Positions 1 through 11,460 are shown, numbered from the stretch's first letter. The stretch: DNA of 64,000 nt from Takakia lepidozioides (GCA_030704615.1 CM060731.1:51586001-51650000), one strand, 5' to 3'. The notes: generated from the sequence alone by a model not told the origin. Program-made: numbers and translations.

Positions 1-379
1 GAAGCACGTAGCTTCCGCGTTAGCCCGCACTACAAGGCAACCCCCTCGGTAGCGCAGTTATAGTACGCGCACGCGCCAGGTGCGCACTAGCACTTGAACT
101 CCCAAATAAGGCGCAAGTTTCCTTGCCCCTTGGATGGGAGTCACCCGATTTCGGCACTGCGCAAACACACGATTAACCCAATTTACCTCTCCCACTTTTG
201 TAAGCTAGCATGCATTCTACACACCAGCCAACCACACCATGCATCACCATTCCAAACACAATAGGACGCACAATATTTGGAACCCATTTCCTTTATCACA
301 AATTTTTGTACAATACAAGTTTTTGCAATCGGATTCCTGAGCTAGCTAAACCGGGCTAAGCATGCATTTCCTCCCCCAC
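1..379 (-). other. 3' flank of chromovirus with polypurine-tract-like site
   Basis: On the minus strand the polyprotein stop is followed by a purine-rich run (GTGGGGGAGGAAA, plus 366-378), which fits the polypurine tract that primes second-strand synthesis. The sequence to its left, from a TGCATGC start near 365, should then be the 3' LTR, cut off by the window edge. I could not align positions 1-365 with the presumed 5' LTR to the right of 5019, so the LTR call is tentative. Confidence 0.4.
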
Positions 380-400
380 GCTCCAAGGTTGATGTCCCCA

Positions 401-3400
401 TCAACGCTTCTTCCGCTTTTGAGGTCGCCCTTCGAACGCTGCAACTGCCTCGGATGCGTTTCCCATTTCTGAGGCACGCACCCAAGATGCCTCCACAAGA
501 TGATAGCCCTTCCATTTGACGAGATACTCCGTTTCTCGGTTCTTGAACCTCCTCGACTTAAGTATTGCCTCCACCTCGTACTCGGGTTCATTTTCATGAT
601 CCAACAGCATAGGTGGCGGACGCAACACTTGCTGCCGATTCGGACGTGCTTCATCTTTGAAGTAAGGCTTCAAAAGGGAGACATGGAATACTGGGTGCAC
701 CTTGCTGTTTGCTGGCAGCTCCAATTCATACACATCCTCATTCATAACCCTCCGAATGCGAAAGGGACCCGCATACGGAGGTACGAACTTCGGACTCATT
801 TCCGGAGGTAGTCGAAAATTCTTGATGTTCAACCAGACCTCTGTGCCTGCCTCAAACTTCACTTCCCTCCGCTTCCGATTCGCCTGCCTTTCATACCGTT
901 TCCTAGCTTTGGCAATGTTGTACTTTGCGAGCTTCAACAAACGCTCGCGTTCTTCCAGTACCGCCGCTACTGCCGGTTCCTCAACGTCCTGGGCGGCCCA
1001 ACTTGTCGGCACCAGAGGTGCTTTTCCATAGACCAACACAAAAGGGGAAACTCCCGTCGCGGAGTGTTCTGTGTTATTATAACAGAACTCTGCCGCGTCT
1101 AAGTGTTCCATCCAGTCTGATTGGTCTGCCGACACGTAATTCCGCAAGAATTGCTTCACTACGGAATTCACTCTTTCCGTTTGGCCGTCCGTCGTAGGTC
1201 GGAAGGCGGTGCTCATCTTCAGCCTCGTCCCCATCTTCTTCCAAAGTGCTCTCCAGAATTTACTCGTAAACTTTGGGTCGCGGTCCGAGACAATATCCTT
1301 CGGGACTCCATGATGCTTTAAGACGTGGGCGAAGTAAAGTCGCCCTGTCTCCTGCGCAGTTGCCGTCTCCTTGGTGGGGATGAAATGGGCCATTTTACTG
1401 AACCTATCTACCACCACCATGATTGCATCGAATCCTTTTGACAGCGGCATAGCAGTCATGAAATCCATCGAGACGCTTTCCCAAGTCCCCTCTGGAATCG
1501 GCAAGGGTTGTAACAGCCCCGCTTGCTTTTTATACTCGCTCCGGTTTTGTTGGCATGTGGTGCATGTCTTTACATACTCCTCTGCCTCCTCCCTCAGTTT
1601 GGGCCAGAAATACTCTTTCTTCAAGAGTGCCGCAGTGCGCTTGGCTCCACCGTGGCCCGCAAGCGGGCTATCATGGCATTCTCTCAAGAGACTATCCCTG
1701 ATCCCTCCCTTTGGCACATAGAGACGTTTTTGCTTATACCGGAGCAGTCCGTTTTGCAAGTGGAACTGCGATTTAACCCCCATTCTCAAGTTCTGCATCA
1801 CGCACTTTGCCAGCTCATCCTTCCGGCAAGCCTTCCGGATCTTCCTTTGGAGCGCCGTCTCGCCCTTGTACACCAACAAGAGCTGCTGCTTTCTACTTAA
1901 AGCATCGGCCACCACATTGTCCCGTCCCGGTTTGTACTGGATATCCACGTCGAACACTGCCAAAGTATCTTGCCACCTAAGTTGTTTTGGGGACAACTTG
2001 GGCTGCGTGGCAAAATACTTCACCGTGACATTGTCCGTGAACACCTTCACTGGGTTGGAACCAACATAGTGGCGCCAGAGTTCAAGGCAATGTACCACCG
2101 CCTTCATCTCTTTTTCGTGCGTCGGCCACCGTCGCTCCACTTCATTCAGTTTCTTACTTTCGTAAGCCACTGGACGTCCATCTTGCATAAGTACACCCCC
2201 AATTGCGAAGTCCGATGCATCTGTATGAATCTCAAACGGACGATCGAACTCCGGGATTTTTAAGACTGGAGCTTCCGTCATCCGCTGCTTCAATTCAGCA
2301 AAAGCTTGGCCACAAAATGTGTTCCATACCCAGACTTTGGATTTACACAGAAGGTCCGACAGCGGCCCCGCGATCTTGGCGAAATTTCTCACATACTTCC
2401 GGTAATAGGAGGCGAGTCCTAGGAAGGATCGCACTCCCGAGACCGAAGTCGGAGGCTCCCAGTCCAAGATCGCCCTCACCTTTCTGTCATCCATTTTGAT
2501 CCCATCCTGTGTAATCACGTGCCCCAAGAACTCCACTTTTGTGACCCCGAATTCGCACTTTGAAGCTTTGGCATACAGCTTCCCTTCTCGCAATTTTTGG
2601 AACACCCTTTTGAGGTGCTCCAGGTGCTCCTCCTTTGTTTTCGAGTACACCAAGATGTCGTCGATGTACACGATCACAAAGTCATCCAACCACTCCTGGA
2701 AAAGGCTGTTCATCAGCGTGCTAAATGTCGCTGGTGCATTGGTGAGCCCAAAAGGCATCACCAAGAACTCATATGAACCATACCTTGTCCTGCACGCGGT
2801 CTTCTCCTCATCTCCTTCCGCCACCCGAATTTGGTGATAGCCGGAGCGCAAGTCGATCCGGCTGAAATACTTCGCTCCTGCCAACCGATCGAAGAGGTCG
2901 TCGATCCTTGGCAAAGGGTACCGGTTTTTGATAGTCACCTTATTCAGAGCCCTGTAATCGACACACATCCGCAGCGTCCCATCCTTCTTGTCTGCAAATA
3001 GCACCGGGGCTCCGTAAGGTGACTTACTCGGCCGGATGTACCCCTTTGACATTAGATCTTTGAGCTGAGTCTTCAGCTCGACCAACTCTTTGTGGCTCAA
3101 CCGGTAGGGCGCCTTGGCAGGCGGTTCCGATCCCGGTATCACCTCAATTTTGTGGTCAACTCCTCTTCGCGGTGGCAAGCCGCTTGGTAAATCCTCCGGC
3201 ATCACATCCTGGTATTTCTCCAAAATCCCCTTGATCCAATCTGGGCTCGGCTCCCCATCGCCTTCTCCTTTCACTTCTCTAATGTAAAGCAAAAACTGGG
3301 ACTCGTGTGTCTCCTCCACGGCCCACTCCTTTGCTGATAGAAGGTTTATTCGCCCTCCCACGGATTTGGGCGTTTCCGACACTCGTAAAACCTCGCCACC

Positions 3401-4963
3401 ATTCCCACATGGCAGCGTGACTACTCTCTTGCGGCCATCTATGACCGCTCCGGATTTGCTCAAAAAGGTCATTCCCAAAATGAGATCCACTCCATCGATC
3501 TCGCAGATAGTGAAGTTCTCACGTCCCTCCCAACTCCCCAGTTGAAGAGGAACATCAAACGCCAACCTTGTCGCCAACTGAGGTTCTCCTTTGGCAGAGC
3601 GCACCTCAATAGAGGCCCCCACGTCACTTGTCGGGAGTCCCAACTTTCGCGCCGCCGCCGGCGTCATGAAGGAATGCGACGCTCCTATGTCCACCAACAA
3701 CGACACATTAGTTCCGGATATTATCCCATCCACGAACAATAACTGACTCCCTTTTCGTAAGGCGCCAGTTTCCTGATATAACTCACAAGAAAATTTGCCT
3801 ACCTTGCAAGTCCTGGCGACCACCGCTCCCACCAAGCGACTGATGGTATCTTCCGACAGCTCTGTGGTCGCCCGAATCATGTTCAATTGCCGGGGCTTCG
3901 TGCACTTCTTGGCCATGTGCCCGGGCTCCCCGCAATTGAAACACACTCCATCAAAGGTCGCCTTCTGTCCGCCATAAGTCGCTCCACCCGCTTTTCCTTT
4001 CGAAGCACCGGGTGCCGCCTTGACGTGTGAAGGACCTCCCTTCGATTTCCACGTGCCATTTTCACCGCGTGGCCTATCCCACTTCTTTTCCGGTCGGGAG
4101 GAGTCACCTTCCCGCCGGGTCTTCTTGTGGTTCAGCTCCGTATGGCCTTGTCTCTCACCCCTAGGGACATCCGAGAAACATTCAGCTCTCTCAATTGCCT
4201 CGTTCAAAGTCTTGGGTGGCTTCTCCTCCAACTTCCGCCTAGCCCATGGGGCCAGTCCCGCCACAAAGTTGAAGACCATTTCTGGTTCTGCCATGTCCGC
4301 GACTTCGAGCAACAGCACATTGAAAGCCTGGACATACCCCCGAATGTCATCTGTTTGCTTCAAATTCCTTATCTTGTCCCGGGCAAGCCAGGATGCGTTG
4401 AGGGGCACAAACTGTCTCTTCATCAATTCCTTGAACTCACTCCAGTTCAAGGTTTCCGGGCTTGGGCCTCGGTCGTGAAGGCGTTTCTGCCACCATTGTT
4501 GAGCATAGCCCCTCAAATAGGTGGGAGCCACTTCCACCCGATCCTCGTCACTCAACTTGGCCGCCCGGAAGTACTGCTCTAGCTCCAGGAGCCAGGTGTT
4601 GAGTGCCTTCCGGTTTCGAACGCCCTCGAAGGTGCCGGGTTCCTTAGGCTTCACCTTAAACTTTGCCTTGGTGGAAGTGGCATTAGCCGCCTTCAACACG
4701 TCTTTCAACGTCCCGCCAAACTGCGCCAACAACCCTTCCCAAAAGGCTGCCGGCATGGGAGGCATCTCTTGGTTTGTCGGAGCTCTCAAAGATTCCTCGG
4801 GCTCCGACTCCTCGGATTCCTCCCGCTCCTGAGCGGCCTCGTTTTCGGAAACATTAATCGCTTCCTCAAACGGCCGCCTCGGTGACACGTCGCCCCCATC
4901 GGGCTCACCGGGATCATCATCTTTTGGGCCGTTCCGCTTTCGCTTCGGCTTGCCCGACCCCAT
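401..4963 (-). CDS. Chromovirus Gag-Pol polyprotein with chromodomain
   Basis: A 1520-residue polyprotein. The ATG at 4963 is preferred: the frame is open upstream to 5026, but that part overlaps the primer-binding site. Domains in order: acidic/proline-rich N terminus; gag capsid-like region (about 120-270, with [10 protein letters not shown]); CCHC zinc knuckle [14 protein letters not shown] (about 341-354); retropepsin VDIGASHSF (about 424-432); RT with YIDD (766-769); RNase H with [11 protein letters not shown]; integrase with HHCC zinc site and D,D-35-E core ([22 protein letters not shown]); chromodomain YEVEAIL...YLVKWKGY (about 1462-1500); basic RKKR-like tail. The protease triplet reads D-I-G rather than D-T/S-G. 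The chromodomain is expected to steer integration to marked heterochromatin. Antisense ORFs across this gene are shadows. Confidence 0.95.
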   Translation of the reverse strand: MGSGKPKRKRNGPKDDDPGEPDGGDVSPRRPFEEAINVSENEAAQEREESEESEPEESLRAPTNQEMPPMPAAFWEGLLAQFGGTLKDVLKAANATSTKAKFKVKPKEPGTFEGVRNRKALNTWLLELEQYFRAAKLSDEDRVEVAPTYLRGYAQQWWQKRLHDRGPSPETLNWSEFKELMKRQFVPLNASWLARDKIRNLKQTDDIRGYVQAFNVLLLEVADMAEPEMVFNFVAGLAPWARRKLEEKPPKTLNEAIERAECFSDVPRGERQGHTELNHKKTRREGDSSRPEKKWDRPRGENGTWKSKGGPSHVKAAPGASKGKAGGATYGGQKATFDGVCFNCGEPGHMAKKCTKPRQLNMIRATTELSEDTISRLVGAVVARTCKVGKFSCELYQETGALRKGSQLLFVDGIISGTNVSLLVDIGASHSFMTPAAARKLGLPTSDVGASIEVRSAKGEPQLATRLAFDVPLQLGSWEGRENFTICEIDGVDLILGMTFLSKSGAVIDGRKRVVTLPCGNGGEVLRVSETPKSVGGRINLLSAKEWAVEETHESQFLLYIREVKGEGDGEPSPDWIKGILEKYQDVMPEDLPSGLPPRRGVDHKIEVIPGSEPPAKAPYRLSHKELVELKTQLKDLMSKGYIRPSKSPYGAPVLFADKKDGTLRMCVDYRALNKVTIKNRYPLPRIDDLFDRLAGAKYFSRIDLRSGYHQIRVAEGDEEKTACRTRYGSYEFLVMPFGLTNAPATFSTLMNSLFQEWLDDFVIVYIDDILVYSKTKEEHLEHLKRVFQKLREGKLYAKASKCEFGVTKVEFLGHVITQDGIKMDDRKVRAILDWEPPTSVSGVRSFLGLASYYRKYVRNFAKIAGPLSDLLCKSKVWVWNTFCGQAFAELKQRMTEAPVLKIPEFDRPFEIHTDASDFAIGGVLMQDGRPVAYESKKLNEVERRWPTHEKEMKAVVHCLELWRHYVGSNPVKVFTDNVTVKYFATQPKLSPKQLRWQDTLAVFDVDIQYKPGRDNVVADALSRKQQLLLVYKGETALQRKIRKACRKDELAKCVMQNLRMGVKSQFHLQNGLLRYKQKRLYVPKGGIRDSLLRECHDSPLAGHGGAKRTAALLKKEYFWPKLREEAEEYVKTCTTCQQNRSEYKKQAGLLQPLPIPEGTWESVSMDFMTAMPLSKGFDAIMVVVDRFSKMAHFIPTKETATAQETGRLYFAHVLKHHGVPKDIVSDRDPKFTSKFWRALWKKMGTRLKMSTAFRPTTDGQTERVNSVVKQFLRNYVSADQSDWMEHLDAAEFCYNNTEHSATGVSPFVLVYGKAPLVPTSWAAQDVEEPAVAAVLEERERLLKLAKYNIAKARKRYERQANRKRREVKFEAGTEVWLNIKNFRLPPEMSPKFVPPYAGPFRIRRVMNEDVYELELPANSKVHPVFHVSLLKPYFKDEARPNRQQVLRPPPMLLDHENEPEYEVEAILKSRRFKNRETEYLVKWKGYHLVEASWVRASEMGNASEAVAAFEGRPQKRKKR

Positions 4964-5004
4964 GATGAGGCCAATCCCAAGGACGATCGCGTACTGAACT
5001 CTAA

Positions 5005-5016
5005 GCTCTGATACCA
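5005..5016 (-). other. tRNA-iMet primer-binding site
   Basis: On the minus strand this reads TGGTATCAGAGC, the standard plant LTR-retrotransposon primer-binding site complementary to the 3' end of initiator methionine tRNA. It lies two bases inside the presumed end of the 5' LTR, whose minus-strand terminus is ...GCGACA (5019), and 42 bases before the preferred gag start. Confidence 0.9.
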
Positions 5017-5018
5017 AG

Positions 5019-5760
5019 TGTCGCACACCTCAATTCGGTAAACTCCCCTTCAAGTCATAGTTACTCGCTTTGATGCGCGCGCCTGACTCCCAACCTGGCC
5101 GCCGGGCCAACTTGGAGTTTCGGCTGCTCACCGGGACATAACGGTCCCCTTCCGCTTCCCTCTAAACCCTCCACCTATTTGGGACTAGGAGAATTCCCTT
5201 TGGTAGATGGCAGTCCGGAACAACTCCCCACTCTTTGGTCGCTTTCCGGCTCGCTCGCTTACTCACTAGTTTTTGGTCACCAACGGGCTTGCACCGTTCT
5301 CGGGGTTACTACTCCCTATATATACTTCTGTAGCTGTCCGCGGGGGTTTCATAACCAGCCATGCCATTTTATGGCGAACCACCACGAAAACCCTCGACTC
5401 CCGGTGGTGAGTCGCGGTGAGTCTTGGCCCACTCACCGCGGCCCCAATGGACCGTGATGAGTCCCAAGACTCCCCACGACTCCCACCTCGAGGTCTCCAC
5501 CCCATGGTGAGTCCTATGCCACCCCCACTAAGTCCCACTAAGCTACCACCACCCCTTGTGGAGCCACCTCCACCGCAACCCGGTGTGCGGGGCTCCACCT
5601 AGTGAGCGCCTCCGCCTCCTTGAGTGCCTTGGGCACTCAAGGGTGCTTCAGCCCCCCATACCTATCACTGCCGCTGCCCCCACCACAGGGGCAGCCCCTC
5701 ATGTGTCCCGACCCCCTGCCCTCAAGGCAAAGGGCCGCGACAATTGTACTGCCAAAACAG
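5019..5760 (-). repeat. Presumed 5' LTR of the chromovirus, with TATA box
   Basis: The segment starts (plus orientation) with TG at 5019, next to the primer-binding site. It contains TATATATA at 5317-5324, which on the minus strand is a good core promoter about 300 bases upstream of the primer-binding site. An AAAACA near 5753-5759 could be the outer end. The left flank of the element shows no matching copy, so the length is unproven. Confidence 0.55.
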
Positions 5761-7990
5761 GTAGAAATCGTTGATAAAGCACGTAGGAAATTAGACAGTG
5801 TCTGTGACGACCATGGAGTGGAACTCTGGCATCAAGATGACCGTAGGAAGCTGCATCGACAACAGATTAGGCTGCCAATTCGGTACCAGAAACGGTGAGT
5901 TAATCATGTTCAAACAATACAGAACGACTGTTTCAGTCCCAGATTGCGATCTCTCTTTTCTCCCGCCTTTCAAGTCCAGTAGGAACACACAACAAAGAGC
6001 TTGGCAATTGGTGGAAGCGACATGTATAGCGATGAAATATCGCAACAAAGCAATTGGCCGCATCGGAATGACAGCAGGTCAAGACGACTTCAAACGGCGA
6101 AGCGTGGACTTGTTAGCGGTGCGGGACAACTGGAGGGGACTCCAGACAACCTACGACTCAGTGGCAGGGTCAAAGACCCCAAAGCCATCACCAGGGATTT
6201 GATTTCCAAAAATACCACAAAATATGTGTAGCGAAAATACGACGAATGGCGAGAAGCGCAACTTTTTACCACCGATGGAGCTGAGAATTTACAGGCTGAT
6301 ACAAGGTATATAATTGTAGTTTGTCACCAAGTTTGGTGATTTATGGAGCTGATTAGCAGCAGGGCCAAATTATTGAGTTGACGGCACTGACCAGGCTTAT
6401 TATTTGCATTTCTACTTCTTGGATGGATGAAAAATCCTGGAATTCGCCTTGAGGAGCTGGATGGATGAAATAACAACTCGTGCCAACTGGTCATCCAATT
6501 GGATGGATGAAAAGTCAGCTTTCATTTGCCTCCTAGACTTTTCATCCATGTGAAATAGTATATTATAGATCCTCCAAGGAACAATAGTTTAATGAATATT
6601 TTCCCTTAAACTATTAGGCACAACAACAGTATAAAAGAGGGGACAAGGCTTCTCTTGTTCTTCATCTAGCTCATTTGCTTAGTTTCCTCTTGCTTGTTGT
6701 TGTAGTGCTTGCTAGTTTTTGGCTTGCGGAGGGGCTAGATCCTAGGGAGTGGAGTTTGAAGCTCCGTAGTTAGGTAGGATTCTTGTAAGCTAAGGCAAGT
6801 GGCCTAGCTTTTGGGCCTTTGAGCCATTTTCATTTGTGAAGGAAGAGGGCAATTTCATGTGGAGGAAAGTGACTTGAGGACGAGTATGAGGGGCTGGTAT
6901 GAACTTATGGACGAGAGCCCATGTGGAGGCCGCATAGATACCATTACTTGAGTCGATAAAGCATCCCAAGCACTCTCGCATAGAAAGGTTAATCTCATCT
7001 TACCATTTCACCATTTGTGTATGTGATTCATTTATTTTCCAAGCAAAGCTTGAAGTTGAAAATCTGATTTAGACTCTTCAAAAGAGGAGAGTGCATTGTG
7101 GAGTCCCATTATTTCATGTCTAGAAGTGACAAGGGGAAGACCCCTGTAGTCTATTGGGAAGGGCACCAATAGATGCTTGTATTTGAATTGTTGGAAGAGA
7201 GAATCTTTGTGTTTGATTACTAATTTGAAATATAGCCAGCTCTGGCCAAGGCAGGCCAGTAGGCTGGATCTATGATATAATGCCACTATAAGGCCCCTAT
7301 GTGCTAATTTTTTCCCCCCCACTAGCAAGCCATGGAGGCCTAGGAAAGGGTGGGTTGTATTTTTTGTCTTGGGGTTTGGGCGGGCTAATTTCGCTTGACA
7401 ACAGCTGCCCCAAAGTCGCGAGCAACCTGGGAGGAGCCCGGGTGCTGCGCCTAGAGAGTAGGGACTCGATTATTAAAAGCGTGGAGGCAGTCGTGGCCCA
7501 GCCACGACGTACGGGAGTGGGGCCCCAGCGCTGACCTTAAGGCGTACTGAGATCGAGTACATCAGCCGCGTGGCTCAGGCGTGAGGCCCTGAAGCGTGCG
7601 AGCAGGGTGTGGGTCTTTACCCACTGGATAACCAAAAGTTGAGACGGACCGGCGGACGCTGGCGTAAACCGCAGTGGTCCACGGTTTGGACCGCTACGTG
7701 CGGATCTGCGCCCCGCCACGTGGCAGGGGCATTTTACCCAGCGGGCGATGCGTCTGCAAATTCCCTTAAAGGAGAGTATTCTTACCTTTAGCTATTAGAT
7801 TCAATTTATACCCCTCTAAGGGTTAGGAGCCATTATCTAAGGCGCCAGTGGTAGATAAAATCTAGGATTTTGGGAGGACGTAACCTTGGAGGGGAGCGTT
7901 CTTAGGACTCTAAGAGAGAGCCAAGCGGGCCTAGGAGCAGTGAGCTAGAGGCAAGGAGAGAAACTACACTGTCCTAAAAACTCGGCTACA
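5761..7990. other. Gene-free stretch with a short hairpin repeat
   Basis: No convincing coding sequence. GGATGGATGAAA occurs at about 6421, 6462 and 6501, and an inverted copy makes a hairpin (14-bp arms 6503-6516 and 6536-6549, 19-base loop). From about 7300 the base composition is more GC-rich and leads into the MULE-like element, but no terminal repeat was recognised. Confidence 0.5.
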
Positions 7991-7994
7991 GTGA

Positions 7995-9115
7995 GCCTTT
8001 GTGTCAGAGCCCAAGGTAGAGGATGATTTTTTCCACAGAGGAAAGCGCACCAGCACCTTAAAACAATGTAAAGGGGATGAAATCTGGCTTGGACCCACCA
8101 GTGGTTATTTTATTATTTACGCGTGCATGTTTTGGACTAACAAATGTAGTGGCAGGGATGAGCTCTCAGCGAGATTCATTCATCCAATAGAGCCGCGACA
8201 GTTCCCCGTGGCAGGGAACGGTTCTCGGGTGTTCAAAATGTCCACGTGTGGACCTGGCAGCGGCGTCGAACTGGTCGACAGGATAACGAGTGGGGACTTG
8301 TCAAACAGTTGGGTCATGTTCGACCATATCAAGCGAATTACAAATCACCAGTGGGTGACAATGGGTGCACATGTCTACGACACCCACTGCAGGATGCTAA
8401 TGACAATTGCTATTTGTGAGATGAAAGGAGATGACACACAATCGGAGATGCTTCTTTGGCAGGGAATAAACAAACAGATGGCCAAGGCGGGATTGCCCCC
8501 TCCAAATTTCCGTGGTTTCATGGCGGACAACGCACAAGCAAATTGGGCTGTCATCCGAAGGGTGTACGGGCAAGACCCCAATGTTCCCATGGAAGGCAAG
8601 GAGAGATCTTGTGGGTTCCATTTTCTGCAGAGCCTTTCGCAGTACACAACCAGGCTCGTGGCGCCAGATTTCAGAGAGGAGCACCGTTCCATGTGTCTTG
8701 CGTGGAAGCGCGCTCCCACCTTGGATGATGCAGAGACACAGTTTGCATGTATACGGGCTTGGTGGACATCGTCAGGTGCTGTAAGGAAATCAGACGAGGG
8801 AGCAATGGTCAGTTGGCTAGCATGGTGGCATTATTGTTTCCTCCAGTTCGGCGACTATATGCGGGAGGTGAGTTGCACGAATTCGCATCCCGTTGAATAT
8901 TATTCTTGGCATTATTTGTAACTTGCTTGTAACCTCAACATGTGCTTGTGCAGGAAATGTGTCTCGACTCCGACACCGACATGCCCACGACAAACATGGC
9001 CGAATCAGTGCATTCTTCCTGGCGTGCCTCCTCTGCGGCGCATCTGGTGGACATCCTCACTGCCACAACGGAGGACATTGTGAGGTCAAGCAATGCAGGT
9101 ACAACGAGTTCTTGA
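7995..9115 (+). pseudogene. MULE-like DDE transposase, catalytic part (two exons)
   Basis: Transposase-like sequence open from 7995 (no ATG; the 5' part is missing or spliced) to 8867. A GT-AG intron follows (8868-8953), then a second in-frame exon ends at a stop at 9113-9115. The order 'EMKGDDTQSEMLLW', 'GFMADNAQANWAVI' and 'ERSCGFHFLQSLSQY' resembles the catalytic core of Mutator/MULE and related transposases, in which a conserved D lies about 50 residues before a C-x2-H-like motif. Exon 2 carries 'TNMAESVHSSW', like the TNN-E-H motif after the core. The continuation toward the SWIM finger is interrupted by foreign sequence, so the gene is broken. Family placement rests on layout and the SWIM finger downstream. 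Confidence 0.6.
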
Positions 9116-9506
9116 AAGGGAAATAGTGGGGCTTGGGGCCGGACAGGCAGGAAATGCTGATGCGGACTGCCTCCAGATCGAAGAATCCTCGGAAGTGGGC
9201 GGCGGCCTTGCGAGAGGGCCTTCGGGACACGCCATTGCTTTGAAGAGGCCAACATTTGGAAGGAGATGTTCATACCCGTCCAGTGAGACGAAGATTTGAC
9301 GAGGCACCTGGTGGGGAAGAGGATTCATGGCGAGCTGACAAGAATATTTGCACGCTCCCTCGTGGTCCCGTGATGTTGCCCGAGGAGGTCTTGTCGAGCA
9401 CCGCAAAGTCCTGCACGTTCAAGATCGCCATCTCCTTTGAGCACAGGGCACGTGCCCGAGGAACATAACGAGCCATCTGTAGTAACGCAGTATGGAGACA
9501 AGAGCC

Positions 9507-10110
9507 ATTGGAGATCAATTCCTTCTAGGCCTTCACTGGATGACCGGAGTTGGTGCCACCATTAGCTAGCTGACTACTCCCTTCACTTTAACAATGGAGA
9601 AAGGCATGAAGTAGTGGTTCCCTTGAAAGCAATGAAGATCAAGGTTGGGTCTGCTACAGCCAATCTGTCCAGAGTCCAAGCCCTGGTAAAGGAGGTATAG
9701 CAGAACTCTCACTCCAACCTCAATTGGAATGATTTCTACAAGTTTCAGCCTGATCTTCAACTCTTATATCAGTGGCATGTTCCTGGTGCTAAGGAAAGAA
9801 CAAGGGTGCCCATAGCTATTCCAAAGAATTCTACTCTAATTCGTGCACCTCTCAACATCACCATCCCTGCCTTGACCCAAAGGGTGGTCAAGTCTAGTCT
9901 GGCTTTCTTGTGTCCTGCTGCTCATTTCCTAGAAATTGAGGGTTGGAGGAGATTGACTGCTCTTAAGCACTGCCTGGTGGCCACTGGTGTTCTTGATAGA
10001 GGATATAGACAGGAGGTTAAGATCCTGATTGCTAATCCTGAACGCTTCCCTGTGACGGAGTCACAGTGGAGAATTGCAAGGAAATTGCCGGCATTTCGAG
10101 GGAAGTGCTG
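9507..10110 (+). pseudogene. Retroelement fragment: protease tail plus dUTPase-like domain
   Basis: Frame from 9507 reads IGDQFLLGLHWMTGVGATIS, the pattern of the C-terminal half of a retropepsin (hydrophobic-LG-x-W/F-hydrophobic...G-A-x-I). After a frame change, about 9735-10090 reads as a degenerate trimeric dUTPase: 'ITIPALTQRVVKSSLAF' resembles the beta-strand before motif 2, 'GVLDRGYRQEVKILIAN' matches motif 3 (GVID-x-DYRG-x-hydrophobic), and 'SQWRIARKLP' resembles motif 4 (GDRIAQL). Motif 5 is not seen. dUTPase removes dUTP before reverse transcription in some retroelements. The piece interrupts the MULE-like gene and probably came from an LTR element or pararetrovirus-like element; it is broken by stops and frame changes. 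Confidence 0.55.
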
Positions 10111-10388
10111 CGCCATTCAGGTGGATACGAGAGCACGCTGTGGTGAGATGATTCGGAGGAACCCACACGGTGCTGTACCTGCACCTTGTTTCAGCGGCAG
10201 ATTTTTGACTCCCACATTTGCTCACGCAGACGTTTTGGTTCTGTAGGCACGACATAATGACCTATGTATTTGGCAAGCCCAAATACGGGATTCAGGGAAT
10301 GCCGGAGCCTCCAGGCGTCTGGCCTGTTGCACCGGGTTGCAGCCTCTCTCAAAATGAGGCGGATGCTCTATCTGCAGCATGATTTCGA

Positions 10389-10892
10389 ATGGTGCAATGC
10401 ACAGACGTCCCGGCCCACGCATTTCCAGTTCCTCAGACCCAGCCATTGCAGACTGCTCGGTCCAGTAGAGACGGATTGGACAATTCTGCACATCCCACAA
10501 TGCGATTCGGAAGAATGAAGAGACGACACCCCCCCAACAAGTTGAATGAGACTCGGATTGCCAATGCCCTTGGGATGGCTTGCACTATTCAGAGCTCCGT
10601 GGACGTACCTCCACCCGGCCTTGGGCGTGTTTATCGGATGGCAATGGCCGGCTCGGCTGTACGCGACGATGTATACACAATTACGATTGGAGTGGAGCCG
10701 ACTTGCAATTGTACGGACTTCTCGTTGATGGAAGCAAAGAAGGGTTCAAAGTATTATCCGTGCAAACATCTATATTACATTTACCTGAAGAGGTTGAGGA
10801 TGAACGTGACTATTGATGACTTTATTCATGCACCGGCGTTGAGCGTGAACGAGCTGCACAAACTCCTCCTTAGGGATTCCAGAAATCATTGA
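10389..10892 (+). pseudogene. SWIM zinc-finger C-terminal part of MULE-like transposase
   Basis: A 167-codon open stretch whose last third holds a SWIM finger: CNC ... PCKH (C-x-C-x16-C-x-H, about 10707-10770) in 'EPTCNCTDFSLMEAKKGSKY' followed by 'YPCKHLYYIYLKRL'. SWIM fingers sit at the C terminus of MULE/FAR1-type transposases, on the same strand and downstream of the catalytic part at 7995-9115. The stop is at 10890-10892. The upstream end is not a real start, since the reading frame breaks between 10110 and 10389. Confidence 0.65.
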
Positions 10893-11049
10893 TGGGGCAA
10901 AGGGAATCCTCCATATGGATATTTTCAATTGCATTTCCATGTATCAGACTCTTTTTTGCAGTGTAATGACATGCACCCCAAAACTCCTGGAATGAGGCAA
11001 TATTCCATTCAAACTGAGATCCAACAGAAGCAGTTGTGGGGCCATTTCT

Positions 11050-11460
11050 GGAAAAATGGCGCCGAATTTCTCTATTTTGGGCCGAAAACTGGCTAAGTCC
11101 CAACATGCACTGGTACCCATGTGTCTGGAAAAATGGCGCCGAATTTCCCTATTTTGGGCTGAAAATTGGCTAAGTCCGAACATGCTCGGGAACGATGTCT
11201 GGAAAAATGGCGCCGAATTTCCAGTTACATGGCCCAGAACTGCCCAACATTTGTGCAATCCCCGGCACCATGTACCGAAATACGGCGCCACATTTCCAAA
11301 TTTTGGGCTTACACACCTGTTATGAGGGGACCTATAGCCGCGGAATTCGGCACCATTTTTCGCCAGAGAGACCTATTACCGCGAAATACGTCGCGATTCT
11401 TTCCGGTTACGGACCCTATTACTGCGAAATTCGGCGCCATTTTTGCACATGTCGCTGGGA
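11050..11460. repeat. Tandem repeat with GGCGCC-centred motif
   Basis: The motif AAATGGCGCCGAATTT recurs about every 75-80 bases (near 11055, 11134, 11206), then as degraded copies near 11283, and in inverted form (AAATTCGGCGCCATTTTT) near 11435. The first two copies share about 70 further bases ('CTATTTTGGGC...AACTGGCTAAGTCC'). This is a tandem array with an inverted end copy, without coding content. Confidence 0.75.

Larger units (their letters stand above)
366..5760 (-). mobile_element. Ty3/gypsy chromovirus LTR retrotransposon
   Basis: A minus-strand LTR retrotransposon. Reading leftward it has a 5' LTR region with a TATA box, a tRNA-iMet primer-binding site, one gag-pol frame (gag, zinc knuckle, protease, reverse transcriptase, RNase H, integrase, chromodomain) and a polypurine tract. 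The order RT-RNase H-integrase and the C-terminal chromodomain place it among plant chromoviruses. The coding frame has no stops or frameshifts, so insertion may be recent. The right boundary near 5760 is a guess from an AAAACA end, because a matching second LTR was not found. Confidence 0.8.
7995..10892 (+). mobile_element. Decayed MULE-like DNA transposon with nested retroelement fragment
   Basis: Catalytic exons (7995-9115) and SWIM finger (10389-10892) on one strand, separated by a protease/dUTPase fragment, describe one transposase gene split by an insertion. Terminal inverted repeats were not recognised. The repeated GGCGCC-containing block at 11.05-11.46 kb lies just beyond the gene and might be subterminal repeat of the same element. 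Confidence 0.5.

Noticed and set aside
4020-4582. Long plus-strand ORFs (about 150 codons) opposite the chromovirus gag-pol
   Set aside because: They are antisense shadows of a clearly coding minus-strand frame and have no domain content.
401-5026. Upstream start (5026) for the chromovirus polyprotein
   Set aside because: It begins with GTG and overlaps the primer-binding site; the ATG at 4963 is the better start.
9086-9518. Minus-strand ORFs across the middle of the MULE-like element
   Set aside because: They are antisense to the transposase-derived strand, have no recognisable content, and overlap each other in several frames.
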